5,127 nt of DNA from the NCBI GenBank assembly GCA_030682505.1, contig JAUXOH010000385.1, positions 1-5,127 of the forward strand. Direction: 5' to 3'. The notes beneath the pieces are model-generated. The model saw nothing but the letters and a program-made list of their open reading frames with translations, searched no databases and had not been told where the DNA came from. Every line of letters begins with the position of its first letter. The stretch's first letter is position 1. A program made the position numbers and the translations under genes. Shown here one piece after another: positions 1-4,993 of this stretch. Source of the stretch: Candidatus Didemnitutus sp. GTDB lineage: Bacteria > Verrucomicrobiota > Verrucomicrobiia > Opitutales > Opitutaceae.

Positions 1-329
1 AGGGAGACGACCTGTTTACGGAGATCCCGATCAAATTCACCCTCGCGGCCATTGGCGGCACGATTCATGTGCCGACCTTGCAGGGCAAAGCTACCCTCAA
101 GATCCCCGCTGGCACCCAATCAGGAACCACCTTCCGTCTTAAAGGCCGTGGCATGCCCCACTTGCGCGGTGGAGCGCACGGGGATCAGTTGATTCGCATG
201 CACGTTGAGGTGCCCACCTCGCTTAGTAGTGAGCAACGCAAGAAGCTCGAAGACTTTGCGCACGCTTGCGGAGATGCGGATGAACCGGTCTCCAAGTCCT
301 TTTTTGAGAAAGCCAAAAAATTCTTCTGA
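1..329 (+). CDS. dnaJ: Chaperone protein DnaJ, C-terminal part (5' end outside window)
   Basis: DnaJ is the Hsp40 co-chaperone that delivers unfolded proteins to DnaK and stimulates its ATPase in the cytoplasm. Only the last 108 codons are present: the frame starts at base 3, bases 1-2 belong to a split codon, and the TGA stop is at 327-329. The visible part matches the second C-terminal beta-sandwich and dimerisation end of type I/II DnaJ. Recognisable stretches are GDDLFTEIPIKFTLAAIGG, then VPTLQGKATLKIPAGTQSGT, then FRLKGRGMPHLRGGAHGDQL, ending in a charged tail (SFFEKAKKFF). The J domain, Gly/Phe linker and zinc fingers would lie upstream and cannot be judged. A GTG at 69 is internal to the family alignment and is not the start. 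A strong terminator follows 25 bases after the stop, so dnaJ is a separate transcription unit from the flagellar genes. Identification is firm; whether the full gene is intact is unknown. Confidence 0.95.
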   Translation, partial: GDDLFTEIPIKFTLAAIGGTIHVPTLQGKATLKIPAGTQSGTTFRLKGRGMPHLRGGAHGDQLIRMHVEVPTSLSSEQRKKLEDFAHACGDADEPVSKSFFEKAKKFF

Positions 330-354
330 GGATTTTGCGAGACCATCCGATGAC

Positions 355-383
355 AAGGACCACAGTGGGGTGTGGTCTTTTTT
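355..383 (+). terminator. Intrinsic (Rho-independent) terminator after dnaJ
   Basis: The arms are AAGGACCACA (355-364) and TGTGGTCTTT (371-380). They pair over 10 bp with a single G-U, seven of these pairs being the perfect GACCACA/TGTGGTC core. The loop is GTGGGG (365-370), and a run of six T (378-383) follows directly. It lies 25 bases past the dnaJ stop and separates dnaJ from the flagellar control region. Confidence 0.93.
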
Positions 384-389
384 GTGGGT

Positions 390-423
390 CGGCAGTTTCT
401 GCCGAGCTCGGCAAAGATTGCCG
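390..423. promoter_or_regulatory. Tandem 15-bp dyads, candidate enhancer (UAS) for a sigma-54 activator
   Basis: Two perfect inverted repeats stand side by side: CGGCAGTTTCTGCCG (390-404) and CGGCAAAGATTGCCG (409-423). Each has 6-bp arms and a 3-base centre, and they are separated by the self-complementary AGCT. The half-sites CGGCA/TGCCG therefore start at 390, 400, 409 and 419, about one helical turn apart. The block lies after the dnaJ terminator, so an RNA role is less likely than protein binding. The dyad centres (397 and 416) are about 149 and 130 bp upstream of the start predicted from the sigma-54 element at 520-534. That is the usual distance for NtrC/FlrC/FlbD-type enhancer-binding proteins. 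The symmetry is directly visible; the binding protein is inferred. Confidence 0.6.
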
Positions 424-467
424 CCGCGCGAGGATGGCCCAAGGACCACTCGACGTGCTGAATTCGG

Positions 468-495
468 TTAAAGTTTTAATACGGTGATCAATAAT
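468..495 (+). promoter_or_regulatory. AT-rich promoter-like element, sigma-28 or sigma-70 type
   Basis: This is the only AT-rich stretch in the intergenic region and can be read two ways. As a flagellar sigma-28 site, TAAAGTTT (469-476) equals the enterobacterial -35 consensus exactly, and ATCAATAA (487-494) matches 5 of 8 bases of GCCGATAA, but the spacer is 10 rather than 11. As a sigma-70 site, TTAAAG (468-473) and AATAAT (490-495) have a 16-bp spacer, with a good -10 and a weak -35. Either would start transcription near 500-505 and give flgF a leader of about 45 bases. Both readings are imperfect. Confidence 0.4.
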
Positions 496-508
496 GGTTA
501 ACGACGGC

Positions 509-525
509 GTGCCAAACGTTGGCAC
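509..525. repeat. Inverted repeat overlapping the -24 promoter element
   Basis: GTGCCAA (509-515), ACG (516-518) and TTGGCAC (519-525) form a perfect 7-bp dyad with a 3-base centre. The right arm is the -24 half of the sigma-54 element. It could be an operator that blocks sigma-54 binding, or a hairpin in the leader of a transcript started further upstream near 500. It could also be chance symmetry around the TGGCAC core. Confidence 0.5.
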
Positions 526-534
526 CGGCGTTGC
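520..534 (+). promoter_or_regulatory. Sigma-54 (-24/-12) promoter for the flgF operon
   Basis: TGGCAC (520-525), five bases, then TTGC (531-534) matches the sigma-54 core TGGCAC-N5-TTGC at every fixed position, with the invariant GG and GC at the correct 10-bp spacing. Taking the GG as -25/-24 puts +1 near 546, only about three bases before the flgF ATG at 549. The location in front of a rod-gene operon and the tandem dyads 100-150 bp upstream both fit activator-dependent flagellar transcription. The close start implies a nearly leaderless mRNA. Confidence 0.75.
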
Positions 535-548
535 TTGGGCTGGGGCAG

Positions 549-1301
549 ATGAACATCGGCCTCTACCAAAGTGCCTCCTCGCTCTCCGCTCTCGAGCGCT
601 GGCAGGACGTCGTCGCGCAGAATATCACTTCTTCGCAAACGACCGGCTATCGTAAGCGCACCGTTCAGTTCTCCAGCGAGGTCGCGGGCAAATGGAACAT
701 CAACCCGGATTCCAAGAGTGGCGGGATCGAAAACGAGCACGCGGTCGTTTTCACCCGAGCGACCAACGGAATCAATTTTTTCACCGGTGAGACGCAACCC
801 ACTCGCCGCGAGCTTGATGTAGCGATCCAGGGCGACGGATTTTTTGAAATGAAGGGGCAGGGCGACCAAAAGCTCTATACGCGCAGCGGTGAGTTTCGCG
901 TTACCCCGGAGCGGGTGTTGGTCGGCACCGGCGGGCACGAAGTCATGACGGAAGGGGGCAGCCCGGTCACCCTGACTGCCAGCGGTGGGCCCGTTACGTT
1001 CAATCGCGACGGCACGATTTTCCAAGGCGGCATTTCTCTCGGTAAGCTCTCAGTGGTCAGCTTCAAGGACACCGCCGGGTTGGTTCCGTCGGGTGGAGGC
1101 ATGTTCTTTGCCACCCCAGGCGCCGGACGAACGAGCGTGGACGAGCCTGAGCTGATGCAGGGCTACCTCGAGCAGAGTAACGTCCAGCCGCTCCGTGAGA
1201 TGGTCGATCTCGTCCTGATTTCCCGCGCCTACGAAGCCAACCAAAAGATCATCACCGCGGTCGACCAACAGATGGGCAAGACGCTCGAGGCGCTTGGCTA
1301 A
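549..1301 (+). CDS. flgF: Flagellar basal-body rod protein FlgF
   Basis: FlgF is a proximal rod subunit, exported by the flagellar type III system and assembled in the periplasm between the MS ring and the FlgG distal rod. The 250-residue product is close to the usual length of about 250. It begins MNIGLYQSASSLSALERWQD in the position of the family's N-terminal helix. It carries the rod/hook hallmark LDVAIQGDGFFEMKG (residues 89-103) and ends with a typical C-terminal helix that includes GYLEQSNVQPLREMVDLV (205-222) and ISRAYEANQKI (224-234). The canonical NNLANVNTPGFK stretch is replaced by QNITSSQTTGYRKR (24-37), which is unusually divergent. ATG 549 is chosen because it aligns with the family start. 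A longer TTG reading from 519 would begin inside the sigma-54 element, and there is no start codon shortly downstream. Only a weak GGGG (542-545) precedes the ATG. It is first in the operon, with flgG 57 bp downstream. FlgF rather than another rod protein is supported by its place directly before flgG. Confidence 0.88.
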   Translation: MNIGLYQSASSLSALERWQDVVAQNITSSQTTGYRKRTVQFSSEVAGKWNINPDSKSGGIENEHAVVFTRATNGINFFTGETQPTRRELDVAIQGDGFFEMKGQGDQKLYTRSGEFRVTPERVLVGTGGHEVMTEGGSPVTLTASGGPVTFNRDGTIFQGGISLGKLSVVSFKDTAGLVPSGGGMFFATPGAGRTSVDEPELMQGYLEQSNVQPLREMVDLVLISRAYEANQKIITAVDQQMGKTLEALG

Positions 1302-1358
1302 CCTGCGACTCCCCCTGACTGACACCTCCCTGGCCATCGACCTTCAACCCCGCCGCTC
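1302..1358 (+). other. C-rich, G-poor flgF-flgG spacer without Shine-Dalgarno
   Basis: By hand count the 57 bases hold 30 C and 9 G. No AGG, GAG or GGA triplet occurs before the flgG ATG, so there is no ribosome binding site of the usual kind. I see no hairpin with a U-tract, so it is not an intrinsic terminator. The composition is of the kind Rho prefers to load on, but that function is only a possibility. Confidence 0.5.
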
Positions 1359-2138
1359 ATGAATCTCTCGCTCTATTCTGCCGCCACCGGCATGGAGGCC
1401 CAGCAGCTCAACCTTAACACGATCGCGAACAATCTCGCGAACGTGAATACGCCGGGCTTCAAGCGCAGCAAGATCGAGTTTCAGGATCTCCTCTACCAGC
1501 GTCCGCGCGCCTCGGGCACCGACGGCGGTGGTGGCAATTTGGTGCCCACCGGAATTGAAGTCGGTAACGGTTCCCGCGTTGCCGCGACCTCCAAGGTTTT
1601 CACCCAAGGCCAGCTCACCAACACGGGCGAGAAGCTCGACCTCGCCATCCAGGGCGACGGGTTTTTTGAAGTGCAGCGGCCCGACGGCACCGTCGGTTAT
1701 ACCCGCGATGGCTCACTGAAACTCAATGCGCAGGGGCAGGTCGTGAACATTGATGGCTTTCCGATTCTCAGTGGTTTTCAAACCATCCCTCCGGGCGCCG
1801 AAATGATGATTTCCGAGGATGGAAACGTCACCGTCACCACGCCCAGTGGTTCACAGTCCTTCCGGATCACCCTCACCCGTTTCGCCAATCCCTCCGGTCT
1901 CCGCTCGCTCGGTGGCAATCTCTATGAAGAGACGGGCGGCTCCGGCACGCCGGAAACAGGCTCCCCGGGCGAACAGGGCTTCGGTCGCACCGTTCAAGGC
2001 TACATGGAAGCTTCCAACGTGAACATCGTTGAAGAAATGGTGAACCTGATCATCGCCCAGCGCGCATACGAAATTAACTCCAAGTCGGTCCAAGCCTCCG
2101 ACGAGATGCTGCAAAACGTCGCAGCCATGAAGCGTTGA
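1359..2138 (+). CDS. flgG: Flagellar basal-body distal rod protein FlgG
   Basis: FlgG builds the distal rod that passes through the P and L rings and connects to the hook. The product has 259 residues; FlgG of enteric bacteria has 260. The N-terminal rod motif is textbook: MNLSLYSAATGMEAQQ (1-16), then NNLANVNTPGFKR (24-36). The FlgG-type segment after it (FQDLLYQRPRASGTDGGGGN, 41-60) is Gly-rich. LDLAIQGDGFFEV (93-105) is the shared rod/hook motif, and GYMEASNVNIVEEMVNLI (214-231) with AQRAYEINSKSVQ (233-245) is the conserved C-terminal helix. No Shine-Dalgarno precedes the ATG, but the start is fixed by family alignment. The next gene, flgA, begins five bases after the stop. Identification is firm. 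Confidence 0.96.
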   Translation: MNLSLYSAATGMEAQQLNLNTIANNLANVNTPGFKRSKIEFQDLLYQRPRASGTDGGGGNLVPTGIEVGNGSRVAATSKVFTQGQLTNTGEKLDLAIQGDGFFEVQRPDGTVGYTRDGSLKLNAQGQVVNIDGFPILSGFQTIPPGAEMMISEDGNVTVTTPSGSQSFRITLTRFANPSGLRSLGGNLYEETGGSGTPETGSPGEQGFGRTVQGYMEASNVNIVEEMVNLIIAQRAYEINSKSVQASDEMLQNVAAMKR

Positions 2139-2143
2139 TCTCC

Positions 2144-2854
2144 ATGCGCGCGCTTCTCTCCAGTTTCTTCGCCCTCACGGCCGCGATTGCTCTCGTGGCG
2201 GCGGCTTCGCCCGAAAAGTCCGAGCGTCCCCTCTCGCAGGAGGTGTTCGCGGCCACCCTCGGTGGCGATCTCTCCGCGCACTTCAATCTCGAGGGCGAAC
2301 TGCGGCTCGAATTTCTTCGTCCATGGATCTCGCCCGATCGCAGCGCCCGTGAATGGCTCGTGCAAATCATGGAGTTTCCGAGTGTGCCCACCACTTCGAT
2401 GCTCCTGCGCTGCCGCATCTATGCGGATGGCGAGTCGGTGGGCGAACAAACGCTCATGGTGCGCGCCTCGCTCTGGCGTGATGCTTGGATGGCGCGCCAG
2501 CCGCTCGCCCACAATGCGGCCTTTGATGTCTCCCTGCTGGAAACCCGCCGCGTCGATATGTTCCGTGATCGCGACGCACTGCCCGCTGTCGTGGGCGATC
2601 GCTCCTATATCTTCGTCCGCAGTGTCCAAGCCGGTCGTCTGCTGACCTGGCGCGATGTCGCCCGCCGTCCATTGGTGCGCAAGGGCGAGGTCGTCGAGGT
2701 GTCGGCCTCCGCCGGTCAACTGATCGTGACCATGAAGGGTCTGGCCATGCAGAACGGCGCGCACGGCGAGGTCGTCACCATTCGCAATCTGGATTCGAGG
2801 AAGGATTTTTCCGCATTCGTCATCGATGAAAACCACGTCCAAGTCCGCTTCTAA
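2144..2854 (+). CDS. flgA: Flagellar P-ring assembly chaperone FlgA
   Basis: FlgA is a periplasmic chaperone that binds FlgI and allows P-ring assembly around the rod. The 236-residue product starts with a clear signal peptide: MRALLSS, a hydrophobic core (residues 8-20), and a likely signal peptidase I cut after ALVAAA (about residue 21). Residues 22-112 form the poorly conserved N-terminal region. The rest (about 113-236) fits the SAF domain found in FlgA, including a run near RSVQAGRLLTWRDVARRPLV (159-178) and the C-terminal pattern NGAHGEVVTIRNLDSRKDFS (204-223) followed by ENHVQVRF. One cysteine (C90) remains, so no internal disulfide is possible. ATG 2144 lies five bases after the flgG stop. 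A TTG at 2135 overlapping that stop is possible but adds only three residues. The last 29 bases overlap flgH. The N-terminal half is too divergent to identify alone; the SAF end, signal peptide and position between flgG and flgH make the call. Confidence 0.88.
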   Translation: MRALLSSFFALTAAIALVAAASPEKSERPLSQEVFAATLGGDLSAHFNLEGELRLEFLRPWISPDRSAREWLVQIMEFPSVPTTSMLLRCRIYADGESVGEQTLMVRASLWRDAWMARQPLAHNAAFDVSLLETRRVDMFRDRDALPAVVGDRSYIFVRSVQAGRLLTWRDVARRPLVRKGEVVEVSASAGQLIVTMKGLAMQNGAHGEVVTIRNLDSRKDFSAFVIDENHVQVRF

Positions 2855-3470
2855 CATCGCTCTGGGCGTCGCCGCCGTCCTGTTGGCTGCCGCACCGGTT
2901 GCCGCGTCTTCCGGTTCGCTCTGGGCTGGGTCGGGCACCTCGGATCGCAGCATGTTTGCCGACCGCAAGGCCGCGCGCGCGGGCGACATTCTCACGGTGG
3001 TGGTTTCCGAAAGCGCCAACGCCACCAATACCCAGAGCAAGTCCTCGAACCGGTCATCTTCCCTTGAAGATGCGGTGGAACGTTTTCTTTTCAGCGCGGC
3101 CACGAGCGGCTTGGGCACGCATAATGGCGAGCTGCCGAGCACCAGCATCAAGGGCAACGCCAGCCAGTCGGGCGGTGGCGCCGTGTCCAACAATCAATCA
3201 CTCACGAGTCGGGCTGCCGTCCTCGTGACGGACGTCATGCCGAACGGCAATCTGGTGATCGAGGGTGTGCGCGTCGTGACCTTTTCAGGCGAGACCCAAT
3301 ATGTCGTGCTGCACGGCTTGGTTCGACCCGACGACATCTCGTCCGGCAACACCATCTTCTCCTCCAATATCGCGGATGCCCGGGTGGAGTTTGTGGCGGA
3401 AGGCAGTCTGACCGAAGCGCAAAAGCGCGGCTGGATCACCAAACTTTACGAGAAACTTCGCCCCTTCTAA
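2826..3470 (+). CDS. flgH: Flagellar L-ring protein FlgH, apparently not a lipoprotein
   Basis: FlgH forms the L ring, the outer-membrane bushing around the flagellar rod. The 214-residue product shows the family core SMFADRKAARAGDILTVVVS (42-61). A Ser/Asn-rich stretch follows, then NGNLVIEGVRVVTFSGETQY (140-159), HGLVRPDDISSGNTIFSSN (163-181) and the closing IADARVEFVAEGSLTEAQKRG (182-202) with W203 and a terminal RPF. The N-terminus has a signal peptide with a hydrophobic core (residues 11-27) ending APVAAS. Enteric FlgH is a lipoprotein with an LxGC lipobox; here there is no cysteine anywhere, so processing should be by signal peptidase I. It is also shorter than the enteric protein, lacking most of the linker after the lipid anchor. 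ATG 2826 lies inside the end of flgA. The purine-rich GAGGAAGGAT at 2797-2806 resembles a Shine-Dalgarno but is 19 bases away, so translation probably depends on coupling to flgA. I found no upstream in-frame start that would supply a lipobox. Confidence 0.93.
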   Translation: MKTTSKSASNIALGVAAVLLAAAPVAASSGSLWAGSGTSDRSMFADRKAARAGDILTVVVSESANATNTQSKSSNRSSSLEDAVERFLFSAATSGLGTHNGELPSTSIKGNASQSGGGAVSNNQSLTSRAAVLVTDVMPNGNLVIEGVRVVTFSGETQYVVLHGLVRPDDISSGNTIFSSNIADARVEFVAEGSLTEAQKRGWITKLYEKLRPF

Positions 3471-3488
3471 TCCGAACGCATTGCCACT

Positions 3489-3493
3489 GAGGA
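3489..3493 (+). promoter_or_regulatory. Shine-Dalgarno sequence of flgI
   Basis: GAGGA lies six bases before the flgI ATG (3500), an ideal spacing. It is the only well-placed Shine-Dalgarno I can find among the seven flagellar starts in the window, and it supports ATG 3500 as the flgI start. Confidence 0.75.
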
Positions 3494-3499
3494 TCACGG

Positions 3500-4645
3500 A
3501 TGAATTTTACAGGATGTAACCTTTCAAAAATCTCGCGCGCGACCTTGGGTCGCCCGCTCCTGGCGTTCCTTTTCTGGTCCGCCAGCTTTGGGATGCTCCA
3601 AGCCGCGCGCGTCAAGGACCTGACGATGGTCGAAGGCGAGCGGGACAATCAGCTGGTCGGCTACGGGCTCGTGGTTGGTCTCGCCGGTGAAGGCGACAGT
3701 AACGCCGCCTCCACCCTGAAGGCGGTGGCGAACACGCTGCAACGTTTCGGTCTGACGGTTTCGGCCCAGGATATTAAGGCGAAGAACGTCGCGGCGGTGA
3801 TGCTGACGGCGAATATCAGCGCGTTCCTAAAACCGGGTGCGCGGATCGATGTTTTGGTGGCGTCAATCGGTGATGCCAAGACTTTGCAGGGCGGCGTGTT
3901 GCTGCAGACTCCGTTGACCGGAGCAGACGGCCGCGTCTATGCGGTCGGGCAGGGTGCAATTGCCATCGGCGGGTTTCTCGGCGGCTCGGGTGGGGCTGGC
4001 GGCGCCACGGTGCAAAAGAATCATCCAACCGTGGGAATGATCTCCAATGGCGCGATTGTTGAGCGCGAGATTCCGACCCAATTCGTGCGCGACGACGTGC
4101 TTCGCCTCCTGCTGCACAATCCTGACTTTACCTCCGCTGCGCGTCTGGCGGATGCGGTCAATCTTCGTTGGCCGGCGGCTTTTGCCCAAGCCACCGACTC
4201 TGCCACGATCCAAGTCAAGGTTCCCGATGAATACCGCGGGCGCGACGTCGCGTTTCTCGCTGATCTGGGCACGATTGAAGTGCAACCCGATACGCTCGCT
4301 CGCATCGTGCTCAACGAGCGCACCGGCACGATTGTCGCCACTGCCACGGTGCGGATCTCGCATGTCGCCATCGCCCATGGCGCACTGACGATCACGATCA
4401 CGAACAACATCGGGGTCAGTCAGCCCAATGCTTTTAACAATTCGGGTGAAACCGTGGTCGTGCCGAGCACGCAGACCGACGTGAGCGAAACCAAGGGCGG
4501 TTTCACGGTGGTCAATGAACCTCCGACCATCGAACGTCTCGCCGCCGCGCTGAACGCCTTGGGCGTCTCCACGCGCGACATGATGGCGATCTTCCAATCG
4601 CTCAAGCGCGCCGGTGCGCTGCAAGCCGACTTGATCATCAACTGA
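3500..4645 (+). CDS. flgI: Flagellar P-ring protein FlgI
   Basis: FlgI is secreted to the periplasm and polymerises into the P ring, which sits at the peptidoglycan around the distal rod. The product has 381 residues, slightly longer than the roughly 365 of E. coli because of a long signal-peptide N-region. Hydrophobic residues 19-33 lead to a cut near MLQA/ARVKD (about residue 35). The mature start carries the hallmark VKDLTMVEGERDNQLVGYG (38-56) and VVGLAGEGDS. Further family stretches are YAVGQGAIAIGGF (about 147-159) followed by a Gly-rich loop, NGAIVEREIP, VLNERTGTIVATATVRISHV, and the C-terminal LNALGVSTRDMMAIFQSLKR followed by AGALQADLIIN. The mature protein has no cysteine, so the disulfide known in enteric FlgI cannot form. 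It follows flgH by 29 bp and has a proper Shine-Dalgarno; flgJ starts three bases after its stop. Identification is firm. Confidence 0.97.
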   Translation: MNFTGCNLSKISRATLGRPLLAFLFWSASFGMLQAARVKDLTMVEGERDNQLVGYGLVVGLAGEGDSNAASTLKAVANTLQRFGLTVSAQDIKAKNVAAVMLTANISAFLKPGARIDVLVASIGDAKTLQGGVLLQTPLTGADGRVYAVGQGAIAIGGFLGGSGGAGGATVQKNHPTVGMISNGAIVEREIPTQFVRDDVLRLLLHNPDFTSAARLADAVNLRWPAAFAQATDSATIQVKVPDEYRGRDVAFLADLGTIEVQPDTLARIVLNERTGTIVATATVRISHVAIAHGALTITITNNIGVSQPNAFNNSGETVVVPSTQTDVSETKGGFTVVNEPPTIERLAAALNALGVSTRDMMAIFQSLKRAGALQADLIIN

Positions 4646-4648
4646 GTC

Positions 4649-4993
4649 ATGAACGTCTCTTCCGTCAATCCCGCCGCCACCTCTTCGGCGCTCCTCATGA
4701 GCCAGCCGGGCAAGTTGGCGCATCTGCCCCAGTCGGAGCAGGTGAAAGCAGTCTCCGCCCAGTTTGAAGCCGTGCTGCTCCGCCAGTTCCTGCAAGAAAG
4801 CATTGGCAACATCATGGGCGGCAAGGAAGCGGGAGCTGCCGGTGGCATTTACGGTTTTCTGCTGACCGATGTTCTGGCCAACCAACTTGCCCAAGGGGGC
4901 GGGTTGGGCATGAGCAAGGTATTGCAACAACAACTTTCACCCCGCGCCTCAATCGCTGCGGTGGATGAAACCAAACTCACTTCTGAGCCATGA
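4649..4993 (+). CDS. flgJ: Single-domain flagellar rod-capping/rod-binding protein FlgJ
   Basis: FlgJ's N-terminal domain acts as the cap under which rod subunits assemble. The 114-residue product contains only that rod-binding domain: VKAVSAQFEAVLLRQFLQES (32-51), a Gly-rich turn (GGKEAGAAGG, 57-66), IYGFLLTDVLANQLAQGGGL (67-86), then GMSKVLQQQL (87-96). The C-terminal peptidoglycan hydrolase domain of enteric FlgJ (about 313 residues in all) is absent. The short C-terminal tail is Ser/Thr/Ala-rich and the stop is clean, so this is the short form seen in many bacteria rather than a truncation. A separate muramidase must open the cell wall for the rod. The ATG is three bases after the flgI stop with no Shine-Dalgarno, suggesting translational coupling. 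Its stop overlaps the next gene as ATGA. Confidence 0.9.
   Translation: MNVSSVNPAATSSALLMSQPGKLAHLPQSEQVKAVSAQFEAVLLRQFLQESIGNIMGGKEAGAAGGIYGFLLTDVLANQLAQGGGLGMSKVLQQQLSPRASIAAVDETKLTSEP

Noticed and set aside
354..449. 10-bp direct repeat CAAGGACCAC at 354-363 and 440-449
   Set aside because: One copy is the arm of the dnaJ terminator. The second lies downstream of it, has no partner arm and cannot act as an antiterminator, so chance is the simplest explanation.
519..548. TTG at 519 as a longer start for flgF
   Set aside because: The ten extra codons are the sigma-54 promoter sequence itself and have no counterpart in FlgF; ATG 549 aligns with the family start.
384..548. Riboswitch (for example c-di-GMP sensing) in the region upstream of flgF
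   Set aside because: I could not match any known aptamer core. The strong dyads lie upstream of the predicted transcription starts, so they would not be in the leader RNA.
839..1669. T6 runs in flgF (840-845) and flgG (1662-1667) as slippage or programmed frameshift sites
   Set aside because: They encode the conserved Phe-Phe of the GDGFF motif. Slippage by -1 would meet a TGA at once, with no stimulatory structure or useful alternative product.
2000..3193. 397-codon open frame on the minus strand across flgG, flgA and flgH
   Set aside because: It lies opposite three firmly recognised flagellar genes. It reads as low-complexity Arg/Ala/Gly/Asp-rich sequence with no family resemblance, typical of antisense frames in G+C-rich coding DNA.
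3863..4933. 356-codon open frame on the minus strand across flgI and flgJ
   Set aside because: It is the antisense shadow of flgI and flgJ, rich in His/Arg/Gly, and matches no domain I recognise.
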